Shown in pieces: positions 10,870 to 26,900 of a DNA stretch of 64,000 nucleotides; position 1 is the first letter of the stretch; each line of letters opens with the position of its first letter. The DNA comes from Holothuria scabra (taxonomy: Eukaryota > Echinodermata > Holothuroidea > Aspidochirotida > Holothuriidae), in NCBI GenBank assembly GCA_037179385.1, contig CM074188.1, positions 20,663,318 through 20,727,317 of the forward strand, read 5' to 3'. The notes under the pieces were generated by a model. That model had not been told where the DNA came from and made no database searches. It saw only the letters and a program-made list of their open reading frames with translations. The translations under genes were made by a program, and so were the position numbers.

Positions 10870-11127
10870 GGTAGTATGAAGGTGCTTCACCAACATTTGT
10901 TTTAGGCCACACTTTGAAGGAATATGTATTTCCTTCATTCAGGTTTTGTTTTGTTATCTGTGTCATATTGGTCTCGTTTTTAAAATCTTCCGTTACTCCA
11001 TTCTTGATGAAGTTGTATACGTACGTCACATGTCCGTTCCTTTTACCACAAGGCGGTTTGCCCCATCTGAATGTTATCATGCCGGTCCTTTCTTTAGCAG
11101 ATATTTTTGAAGGCTCACCGGTTGGTT
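10870..11127 (-). CDS. FN3 domain exon 5 (type Y2)
   Basis: Encodes 86 residues starting with the codon shared across the intron (GAA). Landmarks in order: TEPTGEPSKI, the strand-B tryptophan in MITFRWGKPPC, GKRNGHVTYVYNF with the C-strand tyrosine, sequon-bearing KNETNMTQI, and NTYSFKVWPKTNVG as the F-strand tyrosine segment. The acceptor is a good TTTCTACAG after a pyrimidine tract. The donor chosen (C|GTGAAAAG) keeps phase 1 and a length divisible by three but is not a strong consensus. A later GTAAAA is an alternative that would give phase 2. The domain resembles exon 2 (type Y1), sharing the PPCG-x-RNG core. It presumably forms part of an extracellular adhesive or ligand-binding array. 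Confidence 0.85.
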
Positions 11128-14099
<2,972 letters not shown>

Positions 14100-14865
14100 T
14101 GACCATATGTAACGTGAACTGTATCCTTGGTTGCCATGACAACCACACATATCGGTACAACTTGTCATGAACAGGCTATTACACTTAAACTTTCAGATTT
14201 GTGGGATGCTTCCGTTAAGAGTTATAGTAGATACAAAAAAGTATTTGACCCCCGTCGCGTGACCTTTGACCTTGGTTGCCATGGAAACTACATATTTTTT
14301 GGTAGAACTAAGCTACCCTATCATACTTGTGAAGTTTCATGTAAAATGAATGTTTTCTTTTGAAGTTGTAGTACAAAATAGTAAAAAAGTGGTCTTTTGC
14401 AAAATGTGACCTTTGACCTTTACTTCCGAGGGTCTGGGAGACGTAACTTCCTACCCTGGGGTACCCACCTACCAAAGAATCGGTCTAGCCCACCAAGAGG
14501 AGTTTAAGGGACAAAAAAGGTTGTAACAAGTTATCACTTGGACCCCTCTCTCATCCCTGGACCTTCAGTCACCCCGGGGTACATCACCATAGGTTAGACC
14601 TTGAGACTAGTCAATTGGATTTCACTAAATTTGACCTTTGACCTGTAAACTCTGACCTTCTCTTGCGGTTGTGCATTAAAATAAAATTGTTCCACCTAAT
14701 GTACCATCCTGCCAAGTTTGAAGAAAATCGGCTCAGCCCTTAACAAGATATTAGGAAAACAAAATTGGACACACACACGGACAGGTTTGGACCCCTCTCT
14801 CATCCCTGGACCTTCAGTCACCCCGGGGTACATCACCATAGGTTAGACCTTGAGACTAGAAAATT
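14100..14865. repeat. Interspersed repeat with DR1-like words and an internal direct repeat
   Basis: The word TGACCTTTGACCT occurs perfectly at 14260-14272, 14407-14419 and 14632-14644, with weaker relatives near 14095 and 14660. A 75-base segment (14538-14612) beginning TTGGACCCCTCTC is repeated at 14787-14861. CCAAGTTTGAAGAAAATCGG and the ACACACACACGGACAG end resemble modules common in marine invertebrate repeats. The word equals a nuclear-receptor DR1 half-site pair, but it may simply be part of the repeat consensus. Confidence 0.65.
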
Positions 14866-15353
14866 GGGAAAATATATGATTACCATGGTAACCATTGCGA
14901 TTTAGGCTGGCATTGCCATATATAGCCCCATAGGGAAAGTTACTACAATATCTCACCCTCCACACGAAGCGATGAGATAAATATGCCTCATATGAGTTCA
15001 TCAATGAGCCTTAAGGCCTGTGTACAATGGACACATTTCAGGACACATGTGTGATAACATGTTGCCGTAGTCAGTCGGACGTACCTGTTTTTTCTGCTGT
15101 TTCGTGCAACACAAAAGGGGATTACTGGGGAACAGCCCAGAAAGGAAGATTATAGTTTTCTCATCACGAAATGACTTTTCCCCACGTTCAAAAAGTGCGC
15201 AGCAACGAAAAAAGAGGCAAAAACAATGCCAAAGTTTCATCTTAAATCTACTACGATCGTTTGGTCACCAGCCAATCACGTACCAGGAAAGGAGGAGACT
15301 GACCAATGACAAGGCAGTAGCATCCTAGTTACACAGAAGAAGCAGACGACAAA
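14866..15353. other. Intron, nothing recognised
   Basis: No domain-bearing frame. Open frames of 74-79 codons on both strands overlap each other and look like chance. Confidence 0.5.
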
Positions 15354-15760
15354 ATGGCAGCCCCCATGCCAAACGCTGAACCCGGTGAAAATCCGGAGTT
15401 TTGTGCCATGCACATTGTTTCCAGTGCAACAACCAACTTTAAAACATTCACAAAAGCATCTTAGGAAACGTTTGTTAGTTATGGGGCACAATGGAAACAC
15501 TTCAACTGCCCTGAAGCCGAAATGGTCGACAGTACGGCTACGAGTCTTGGTTTAGACTTCGACAACATCGAAGAATGCGTCCAATTGTTTTCACACGTAC
15601 CCGTTGCACGAAACATCGGGTACCGCCGAGATTGTTATCGGCGGTTTTGTGACAAAGGTAAAATTGAGCGGAAGAAACGTTCATCACAGAATCAGACTAG
15701 CGAAGATACGTATATCTATTCCTCTATAAAATTTTTAATTTGTAAACTAATCGGCTAGCC
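15354..15760 (+). pseudogene. Exon-like coding stretch with a stop, Cys/His-containing module
   Basis: From ATG at 15354 the frame reads MAAPMPNAEPGENPEFCAMH, then about 20 residues to a TAG at about 15461. It continues in the same frame as ETFVSYGAQWKHFNC and the 78-codon open stretch at 15522-15758 with ECVQLFSHVP, YRRDCYRRFCDKGKIERKKR. The pattern of aromatic, Cys and basic residues ending in CYRRFxDxxKIER resembles the N-terminal module of many uncharacterised echinoderm and cnidarian proteins, often linked to transposon-derived genes. TAG could be a decayed TGG. A possible donor (AAAG|GTAAAATTG) lies inside the DKGKIER region. It is opposite in strand to the FN3 gene and sits in its intron. 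Probably a dead gene copy; function unknown. Confidence 0.45.
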
Positions 15761-18700
15761 GGATGAAAATAAACATGCTAGCCTACCATAGAGTGTGCAA
15801 TCAATGCATTGTGTGGCGACCGTAGTAGTCCCACAATGGTGCAGCAATACTTGAAGTCAGTGCTCTACGCTGCCTCACAGGGTGGCCCACCTTGCCCCTA
15901 TTCTCAGAATTTAAAATTCTTCATGTGGTTCCTGGGGTTGTCTAAATTATTAAAAGTGCACTGTGTGAATAATGGATTGGGTGACTGCTAACTTGAACTG
16001 AACCAACTCACAGAGTTACATGCGGTCATTAAAGAATTGAAGTCAGGTATGTTTGCTGTGCATGGGCTTCAAAACATAGGAGTGCAGCATTTTACATGTG
16101 AACGTGTGTCCTTAAATTAAATCTCCTCCCTCTTTTCAATGAAGCTAGGGGTCTTATCTGTGTAGTATTAGCTCTCCATCAGTATGATAATGCTCCATTA
16201 TACTACGTTCTGAATACTACACGGAGCAAGTGACAATGGAGGTTAGTGTGTAGGGACTGAGTGAGGACTAGTGTAGTATATGCTACATTGTGTATTTTAC
16301 TAAATTCCAGTCGTGTGGTGGTGATGTAAGTTGATATGCTGACTAACCAGGGAGTTGTCAGGGTTGAGTGACAATTCAGTGTTCTCCACAGGTTGAAATT
16401 TTGTCCGGGTGCTCCAAAGGTTGAAGGTAAAAAGTGATCACTGTCTTGACAAGAAGTCTATAGAGAGGGAGCATCTTTCTTTGGAAAATGCTGGTTAAAA
16501 TCAGTGATGCTTGTAATTATACTTTTCTCTGATGACTAGGAACATTTGTGATTATCATTGCTCAATGTCAACATTGAGATTGCTGTTTTCTCTGTTTCGA
16601 GATTTGAAATAGATAATTTTTATCTGGGTGGCTGAACTTTTTGTCCGGGTGGCACATTTTTTGTCCGTGGGCTAAAAAACCTCTGCAGATTTTGTCCGGG
16701 TGGGTCACCCTAACAAACCAGCTAGTAGTGAACACTGTCATTATCCCTTTTTAATATCCCTTTTCTGTTGTAGCTGCGGAATTGTAACCGGGGTGGAAAT
16801 ATACTAACGCCTATCTTGTGCATTTGGCAGGAGCCTCAACATCAACTCTCTTGTCACAGTTTGTGACTGCGGACAGAAATCTTGAATATAAAAGACTTAT
16901 GGGATGTATCCACATTCCTTGGAACCTGTAAGAACATTCGTTCCGTTTCTTTCCACCATATAGGTGTACTAGGCCACTTTTATTTGGAGAGGGTAGAGCC
17001 CTTTTAGGGTTTTACCCAAAATTTTAATCACCCATGCCTGAAAAATACAACTGTTTTGTCTGAAAATAGTAATTTCCCAGCAGGAACAGGGGTGCAGCCC
17101 CCAGCCCCCCCCCCCTCCCTATACACCTATGTTTTCAACAGTGCTAGTATTCCATTCTACTTTGACCCACTAACCTGAAACTAAGACATTTCGTTTGAAT
17201 ATGAATTTTAGTAGTTTTGAGCTTCCCTTCAAAACTGCAGGAATTACAGTACGTAAGTATTGTGCATTTGAGTTGGGGGAGGGGGAAAGATGTTAAAACA
17301 AAGGTTGGTCAACTGTGGTTTCTATTAAAGTTCTTTCTGTTTTAGTAAGAGACTAACATTACCATTTTCCTAGCAACAAGCCATGGTTTGTGGGAAGGGG
17401 GGGGGGGCTCGTGCTCATATATACTTATTGTACAGACAGGTAGACCCCATAATTTCCATTATTGCCTCATGATAAAAAAGCACTGTTTTCTTTGATTGAT
17501 AGTTGAAAGAAAGCGAGAAGTATTTGTTGAGTTCCTTTCCGTGCCTATAACCTTTAAATCTAAACCTTCCTTCTAGAAGAAAAAAGTGTTTTAACAGAAT
17601 GTAGCCCAACCCTTTCATGTAAAAATCTTTGGTGAATTACAAAATGAAAAGTTCCCTGTGTAACTGTAAACCCATCAGAGCATAAAAATATTGCAATTTT
17701 CCTCTGCAAAGTTGTCATTATGTAAAATTAGCACTGCCTTGCATGAGAACCCCTGATACTATGTCAGTTTGCAAATTCGGGGAGGGGTTCTGGGCCCTAA
17801 CCCCCTTGAACCCTTTACAGTAACACCCCTTACCCGTAGTAAAAATAATAAATTTACCCATATTAGTGAACATATTTTAATGAAATTATCAGATTTGCAC
17901 CCCAATTACTTGAGGTGTCTAGTTGTATGTTATACACAAATGTTGGGAGGGGGCTTCTCACAGGACCCCTCTCCAAGACACCCTAGGTTTTGCATGTCCC
18001 GAGGAAACCAACTTAAAATCTAAAAAGAAAATAAATGCGCAAATGCCAGAACAAAGACTTGACAAAATATTGCACAGTTTTCACATAAGATTCTTTTGTT
18101 ACACACAAATTTTGCAAAGGAGAGGGGGGTCTGACCCCAGGGGACCATTGACCAACATGCATAGTTCTACTGAATTCGTTTAAACCCTTCTGTAGTGGTT
18201 CCATGGACCTGCCAGGTAAAGGTCAGAATGAAAACATAGTTTACACTGGAGCTATTGTGTACATTATTCTGTGTATTGCTTTAATTTGGATAGCGCCCTC
18301 TATTTAGGTTTGTGCCTTTTCCCTGACCCTGGGAGTGGTCAGTGTTCGCAGAAATAGGTCATGTGTGAGTGAGAAAAGATTGCGAGGTACTCTGGACCAA
18401 AATCTGCTTGTTTGTAGCTTGAATGTGTTCGTAACATATATTTTTCCTTCAGTACAGTAGTCGTCTACGGGACTATGGCGGCCATTTTGTCCATAAAGTC
18501 AACAGTGTGCAACTTTTAAACGTGGGGAAAATCAAAATATGAAAATTTATGTTGTAAAGTACAACTGGCGGATTTGAGGTAATCCCCGTTTGTGTTGCAC
18601 GGAATCCCATTTTTAAAGCCTTTTTGAGGTATGCCCTACTGACTACCGATACAACTGGACAAAAGTGTTTTGCACCTGTGTACATTGGCCACAACTTGCG

Positions 18701-18915
18701 ACTCATGCTGCCGCTTGACTCTGCTCTGTAAACACTGGTAAGATTTCCGGACACAAGTCGTTTAGATAACATGTTGGGATACAGGAGTCCTGAATTGTGT
18801 CCAGTCCTGACAGGACTTTAGGTTGATGAGCTGATAATAACATATGAGGTGAGTCCCTGTCCTGCCTGAAGTGTCACCGAAAGTACCTGGGCTATGTTTT
18901 CTACGCCGTGGTCCA
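15761..18915. other. Intron, mostly unrecognised
   Basis: The phrase TTTTGTCCGGGTG recurs four times between 16396 and 16703 (one copy degenerate), suggesting a small degenerate repeat. G- and C-rich tracts lie at 17100-17120 and 17397-17407. No domain-bearing frame was found. Confidence 0.5.
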
Positions 18916-19025
18916 GGGGCCCATTCCACAAAGAGTTACGCACAATCTTAAGTTTGATTCCCCATACTTAAGTCAACAGTAAATCATACTTAAGATTGTG
19001 CGTAACTCTTTGTGGAACGGGCCCC
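18916..19025. mobile_element. MITE-like hairpin with GGGGCCC ends
   Basis: Left arm GGGGCCCATTCCACAAAGAG and onward to CTTAAG, right arm its inverse ending GGGCCCC, separated by about 37 bases. Arms are about 37 bases with one mismatch (CCCATTCC against GGAACGGG). Non-coding, 110 bases in all. Compact elements beginning GGGCCCGTTCCACAAAG-like are familiar from invertebrate genomes. The superfamily is not assigned because the target duplication is unclear (AGG on both sides is possible). Confidence 0.75.
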
Positions 19026-22000
19026 AGGTCTCCTGAATTAGGAAATACAGCTAGCATAGGGTATGATATCAGCAACATCTCAAGTGGTGCTATCTGTATT
19101 CAATGTTAACCTTTCTTACATCAGCTGATACAGCGCACGAAAAGAAGTTCGCACGGTCACGTCATGCGTGTTAAGGATAATAAGCATATGCGGCTGAGTG
19201 CTATATTGGGGAGTGACGTATCCAGTGTTTCTTGAGCAGGGACCCCGGGGACAGAGCAACGTGCCACGAACCTTTCACAGGGAGGGACAGTGTCTGAATT
19301 TCCTTCCTCCCTTGGAACTTATATACACTCCAAATTTTTCCAAGCGGGCCCCTGAAGGAACGACATAATTCGTAAGGGAAAATTCGAAAAGGTTATCGGT
19401 ACAACTTATTCAAGTTGCCCATATTACCTATTCGTACTGCCTAACCTATTTTCTTAACCAATGTTTGTCTTATTTAAGACGTCATAAATATGCTCCGTGC
19501 TTTAAGGTATGTTTGCCTGTAAGTATGGCCTACCAGGGAGCTGTTACGTAATACACAAACTGCAAACTGTATCAGATATTGGTAGAGCATTTTTACGAAC
19601 GCCAGGCGGATAACCAAGAACTCTGATATGAGTTTTGCGAGGACGAAGGGTTAGGTGTGTAGTCAGTCGAAGCTTTGGCGTATCAAGATGGGACAAGGGA
19701 GAAAATGTCTCCCTAATCGAATTCTGATTCCCTTTTAATGAAACCAAAATTTATCATTAGAAATAACGCTAGCATGACATTTAAAAACTTCATTGTTCAT
19801 ACACTGACATGAAAGCCTGACCATGGGGAATCCTTGTGGTTTACATAGTCGGAGTGCATCTTACTGCTCATGAGAGTGTTGACCTAAAATCCACAAATTT
19901 GGCATTTTTACTCATAGAAATCAAAAACTAAACTAACACTAATAATTTAAAATTTGAAACCACAAAACGGTCAATATTTAATGAAAGTAAAGATCATATT
20001 TCAAAGTAAAATCTGCAAGACAACAGACGACTAGGTCATGTATATTTTTTTTAAATTCCTACCCATTTTGTCGTTTTTGTAGATATGAAGAGGGGAAGCA
20101 GATCAAAATGGTGCTACAAATTGCAGAGATTTCATATTTGCATAGTAAATGACTTAAAGGTAATGTTTTCAGAACGGTTGTGGCGATTCGTTGGGCTCCC
20201 AGACCGCTTCTACTTAAGGTAAGGACTTTACGCCAGCGAAGATCATTACATTTCTTGCGGTCACATGACGTCAAAGTATCGCCCAGTTTGAAGTTTTCGC
20301 TCAGCTGCCCAGCTGCCCAGCGTGAGTGCCGTCTGTTCATGCAACGAAATTATTTTACACAGGTGCTGCTCCATGCTTGTTCCTTAACTGCAGTAGACAT
20401 TTTCGTATATTTCAATTTTAGCGCACTATGACCACCGCTTTCTTGGATCTTCAACAATTTACGAGGAGTGAAATGCGTTCCACGCGCTTAAAGTCAATTT
20501 AATGTGTTATGTAACCAGACTGATTGTTCTTGTGCATAGATTCATGGTTGAGATTATGGAGGATTTAATCATTGAAGAATGCAAAGTACGGATTTTTTTC
20601 TACAATCCTCTTCATTTGTTAGTCATGTTTAGTGAAATTTGCCAGCTTAATTTGATGACAAGGGACAGAATCCCCTTGTAATGAGTCAATTTGATAATCG
20701 GTTTTGGTGGCAATGCACATGCGCACATCCTACAAATCGTCGGGATGAACAGAGCATTCCCCTACCTGCAACACGTATTTTAAAATTTAAGTTTACACGA
20801 AAATTTCGCGGAATCATTCTTTCGTAAGCCATACATAACACAAGGAAGGAAAGCATGAGTGGTTACGCTCAGTAGACTGTCTAGAAAAAGAAAAAAGAAA
20901 TTTTCATGTGCCATGAAGTAGGACAGAGACCCCTTTTCGTGCGAGTTGGCTAGACACTTAGATTGCGTTGTATGCACGTACTGACGAAAACACGGGAACG
21001 TCGATGCGCTATGTGTTGAGTCCGAATTATGTCTCACGCCGTGCCCCACAATTACATGCAGCAACAGAACTCGCTTGTTGCATGGCAAACGCATTTTTAA
21101 GGAACTGAAGTCACATTGGTTAGCCACGCCCATTGCGGGGCAAAAATCAACGGTGTTTTAGCGCAAAAGTTACACGTGGGTAAACGTTACGTTCTTCTCA
21201 GCTAGCTACTGTACACTGAATGTTTACTACACGAGATTTTGCCCTTCAAAAAGAACGGGCTTGTAACTTCGTGAAAGCACTCTATAGAAGGGAAATACAT
21301 TTACACGGAAGTTTTCCCACAGATGTGTCACTAAGATATGGAGTGTAAACCTATAATGTGTCATGGTGCGGTGTCAATAGAACGAATTATGCATGTATTT
21401 TAAAAGTTTTCTATAAAAAATTCTTTCTCAAATTATCAAACATTTGCATGCGCTTAGTGCACTTAAATATTCGGTTCTATTGTTTATTCTTTATCATCAT
21501 CTAAATCACATTCAGGTTGCTCAACGGGTAAGTGGGTTCCACAACAGTCCTTATGCAACATGTTAGCTCTCTTCGCAGCCTCGTAACTGCCACGATTTTA
21601 CATTCCATGTCTCAGTGCTACCGGCACGGAGAAGTTGGGGCACATGCCCCACCGACTTCTCCCAAACAGCCAAAGGTTTTTTAGCTCTACCCCTGGTAGG
21701 GTAGGTTTATGTACGTTTTCGACCGAGGCATGGGTATAACAAATTTTGTTCTTGTTATGCCACAAATGGTTCTCAAACCAGAGAGGTGTTACTAGAGCCG
21801 ATCAAATTTTTGGTGCAATTCGAGTGATTTATACTTAGATTCAGTGCTGTCTCTTTATGAGTTTGCTGGAGAAACACTGAAATTATTTGGCTCAAATTAA
21901 TGAAATGGAAGAACTTTTCCAGCTCTCATACCAAAAAATTCGAATTTTTCTAACTAACTTTCCTAACTAGCTCTTCCTTGTAAGATGCAACGCCAATTAC

Positions 22001-23999
22001 ATTGTCAACAAAATTATCCTGCGGAGTATACAAGTCCATGAAAATGTGATCAGTGTACTCTCTATGCATGTTAAAAAATGTCAGCTATCCTACACCTTTT
22101 GGCTTAGATGATGATCAAAGATAATTCAGCTTTGAAGAAGTTTGCTGTCTCCCACAAAAATATACTTGGGGTGAAAAACCAAGGCACCGGATAATCCTCA
22201 CCCACTACCCTGGACTTTTCATTGATATCCAATTACCACTCTACACCACTACTCTTTATTACAGTGGAAAAGGGAAATAGGATTCTACCTAGCAATAACA
22301 CTACACTACGGTCTTACGTGAGAAAGTATAAAAAAATAGTTCAAAAGCTTATGAAAACTATTTCAGGATGTTGAAAATATTATGGCACAAAGTACTCCTG
22401 CAGCATTAGGTTCAAAATGTTTTAATCTCGGAGAAAACTAAAAGAAAACTTTGAATTATTTCTGAGTTGGTCGATGAGGCCATAACGTCATGGGTTCACT
22501 TTCTCTAAGTGATCCGTGCTAGCCCGATTGGCAATTACTCAAACCACGGGTTGCGAGTATGCGTACGAAACGTTAGGCTAGGTCTAACCTATGCTTAACA
22601 CTAATGTTAGCCTTTGTGTGGTATTGCTGTCGTTTCAAATGAAGTGTGATGTAGCATATTTTTAATGTTTCTTTCGCTTTTCATTAGAAGAATACCTCAC
22701 AGCACAGTTATATTAGATTTTGATAGCGGTTCATTTTCGTAAACGAAGACAGTTGTATGCTTTTAGTTTTACTACCGTCTTACTAGTGTATACAGTAACG
22801 TTAGGCCTTACTTAGGCTAGACATACTGTGCCCCCATATACAGTCACGTTCGAAGCAACTCACTAAAGTGATCCACACAAATAACACGAATATTGCTCTA
22901 ATTTGTCTGTGGCGGGAAAAAGAAGCCATGCCCTTTATCTTGCTGGTTCCTTAAAAAGAAGCTCGATAATGGATCATACGATTTTTCCATTGACTAAACA
23001 CTTCTTTGACGTCATTCATGATTGACAGTTAGTCTCCGTCTCAATTCAAAACGAAGGCTATACTGATTGGTGGATATTGGTCACAAGATAATGTTTACAA
23101 ATGTTCAAACGCACGGTGGTATGTACAGTACACACACATATACTCATCATTTATATTGCATTCATTGAACGCATTCGGGGAAGCAAGTTACCACACAAAC
23201 AGAACGTAAAAAAACATGGATGTCGCAAGACAGGAACTTTCATGTACTGTGAAATTGGTAGTGACAGAAGTACACTGACACTATCCGTCGGAAAAGGCAT
23301 AGAAAGACAACCGATAAGAAGTGCATGTTGACCAAGTTGCGTTCTCCGAATCTTTCGTAGCGTCCGTTTTCATATTTAAGGGGGTTCCATCGAAGAACGA
23401 TATGAACATAAGCGCTAGGTCAGAGTTCAGTTGTTATATTAGCCAATACATACAAAAATATCTTAGGCCCAGGCCCTAGGCCAACAGTACTAAATTAGCC
23501 TATTAACTTAGTTGTAGCCTAACTAGTAACGTTAGTAGTTAGCACTTTGGTCATGAATATAAAGCTCAGCCTAAGCTAGACAGAGTAACTCTACTTACTT
23601 TTGTTGCTTACAGCCTAGTAGGCCAATACAGGGCACATACAATCACAAAAAATGACCAATTTTTTGTTTGCCTTCAAGTACGTTTGTAGCCAAATGCCTA
23701 CAAGCAGTAATGTACTAAATTCCGTTATCCAGTAGCTTAGGCCCATGGGTCCACCCTGCCAGGCTGCCAAACTCCAAATCACCAAACTCTGATATTTAGA
23801 TTTACATGAAGAAACCAGGAGAATGGTATCTCCAGGCAGAGATTTATGAATTTTTTCTGCATCCGAACGGGTGGGACCAAATAAATTGATTGTAGCCTAT
23901 GGATGCATACCACCAGCGTTGCAAAATCCAGGGGTGGGGCAATGGTTTGTCCTGTACTTGGATTTGAAATTTAATGTTAACATTTATTTTTAACACATG
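19026..23999. other. Intron, mostly unrecognised
   Basis: No domain-bearing frame. The piece at 21115-21260 (AGCCACGCCCATTGC-like, CTTCTCAGCTAGCTAC) resembles 41690-41830. The piece at 20780-20830 resembles, inverted, 31469-31520. These are old dispersed repeats. Confidence 0.5.
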
Positions 24000-26900
24000 T
24001 AAGTTCAAACATTACATTCGGCCCCAAGATTTTTATGGGGGGAAAGTAACAGGCGGAAACTACCTAGGGCGGAAATTGACGGACCTGTCGTGGGTGGGTC
24101 AAGCTTCCTGGCAGCATTTCAGTCTGAATCCATGTGAAATGCCATAAGTAGGCTAGCTACTGCACATTGAGATGGCCAGCGAAGGTGGAGTGGCCCACTG
24201 ATTTTTGAGTATTTCATAGCAAATATTTGCTGTGAATGTAATAATTGGACAAAACTGTGTTTGCAATGGCATGTGTACTGTACCGGCTGAAGATCAGTGT
24301 CCAGCTGTGCACACAGCAATTTGGAGGCTTGACACTATGCTTTACACTATGTACGTACTACGTAGCATAGCCGGGATTGTGACATGGGGGGGGGGGGGGC
24401 TGTGGAGCACAGCATAAGGGGAAAGCCCAAGGAGAGGGAGAAAAACTTCCATTTTAGGTGTTTTTTTTGCATTTCAATTTTGAGTCATGGTGGGTTCAAC
24501 CTCCCAAACCACCCACGTGCTCAACACAAGGTCTAAGCTAATAGCAATTTTTAGCCGTCTCGAGCCTGCAACTAATAATCCAGAATTTTTCAGAGAACTT
24601 TTTGTTCAGGTATCTTGAGATCAATACTATTTATAGTCAATATATAAGACTATTCGCTCGATAGAGCCACAAGGTTGGTTTGAACAAGTGTTAGATAGTA
24701 GGGCCAATTGTAGAAACAAAGGCTTAGTAGGGGATCTTGCATTGTAGCTTCAGAAAAAAATGATTAAGAGACATCCAGTTGATTTAAAATGATTCATTGG
24801 ATGATTGAGTTCCTAAAAAAATGATCAATGAGCCTGTGAAAAAGAGATAACTAATTATATTTGTACACAAAGATGACTGAATAATGACTAACATGCTTCT
24901 GCTTTGAGGTCTGTTGCACAAGTGACCAGCTTGCAGGATGAGAGCTTGTCTCAAACTTCCAAGCCACATGGCTTGTGTGAAAATCCTAGTACTTATTGCA
25001 ACCCCCGGATTGGTTAATAGTTATGATTCACCAAATTAAGTGGAAATAAATGAGTATGCACTGCTAATCTAAATGTTAATGACCAAAGAGATGGTCGTAG
25101 AGGGTGAAATTGGCCACACCTTGAAAATATGGGTTACAGTGTACACATGGACTTTTTTGCCTTTTTGTTGGGTAAAGTTGGCTATTTTAAGTCCCATTCA
25201 ATTCTAGGAGCATGGCCTTTGCCTCTGCTAAATATGCGCACCCCCCACGGATGCTATTTTTTCAGATCCTTAAATACAGTTTGTATAACTACTGTAGTAA
25301 CACAAATTTTGCTTCAAAGCGTAGCATACTCTGTGCCACCAGATTGCATGTAGAAAACCTAATTTCTAAACAAATTCAAAGAGAATACATTGTCTCCCAC
25401 TGATGCCAAATTTTTTAGGTCCAAAAAGTAGAGAAATTTTGTAACACTCCAAAATTTACTTCAAAAGGTAGCATAATAGCACCAGATTGCATTTACTGTT
25501 AGGCCAACCCAATTTTAAAATTTAAAAAGGCCAGTAGGGGATTACCCCTCCCTTAGATCCATGATCTCCCAGGCCAAATTGATCTCAATGAAACACATTG
25601 CAGGAGATTTTAAAACCCATGATGACTTCACAGCTGTGATGCATCCATGGAATTTACCATCACGGCTCACATTGCTTGTTTGCTCGTTAAATTTTGCCAT
25701 CACAGGGCTCCACCACAACAATAATTTGCCATCATGTCATGGAAGGTCGAACTTTACACCAACAATATGTGTAAGTAATTTTAGATTCTTAACCTTATCC
25801 CCACTCTGTTAGATGCACTGCGCCAGCAAGTATGGGCACACAACACATAACCCTGTGTATAAACCGTGGTAACTGAGCAGCACTGTACTTCTGCGTGCTT
25901 GGAAAATGAAAGTTTTAAGGTGATTTTTCCTTGTGAAAATGTAAATTCCTGCAAGATTTGTTTTGAAATCAAATAAGGGAAGGTTGAGCTTTTTTAAAAA
26001 GGTTTGCTGCAAGCTCATCTTAGTATGGTGGTACTGTAAGTCTTAGTCATCAAACTTCAAAGTTACAGTACTGTATGGTACTGTACTGTACTGCCACAGA
26101 TTTTGGACCTCCTCACTGATACAAAATTTGTCATGTAAGTCATGGCACTGAGTTGTCTCATATTTTAGACGATTCCCACATTGCTTGCCCCCCTTTCAGA
26201 GAAATCCTACGTACATCACTGCTAAGGATATTTAGTGATTTTTTTTTTGTATAAATACTGTACAACTCATGCAAACTCGGTTCATAGGTTTCTTCCAAAC
26301 TAGTTAGTGTACACATATGTCAAATAAATACTGTGGGGGCACAGCAGATACACTGGGTTGTAAATAATAGAAGATACAGGTTTTCTGCACATGTACAGTA
26401 CGTCTGTAAATTGTAGTACTGCACACAGGTTGACTTGTAAATTGTATCGTAAAGAAATGCAACAGGTACTGCTAATGTATGGACTACAGAGTCACTACAG
26501 CCTGAGACCCCTGGCTTAAATGAAAAGAGGGACCGGGTAGTGGTTTGGGGGGGGGGGCGGGACATAGCCAAAGGGCACACTACTGCATATACTGTACATG
26601 CTAAGAAAGACCGTTCACCATCTGCCAGGTGCACAAGACTCCCTAAAGCTCCCTTGTTTTACTGATCACTTTCTTGAACTGTACTAAAATGATAGCAGTT
26701 CACAATGAAAGGACCAACTGTACACTTAACTACAGTACAGTACAGTATGTTGATAAAACTGTAGTCTGTACTCTACAGGGTAGTTATGGACCACTATCTC
26801 AGTGTATCCCTCAATCATTTACAGTCATTCCACAACAAGTCTGTAGTTCGGTCTGGTTTATTACAGTTTCTTCCATATTTTCTGTTCTTAAGTTTTTGTT

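Noticed and set aside
18916..19025. Hairpin as a microRNA precursor
   Set aside because: GGGGCCC ends and long perfect arms fit a MITE better; no other support for a miRNA.
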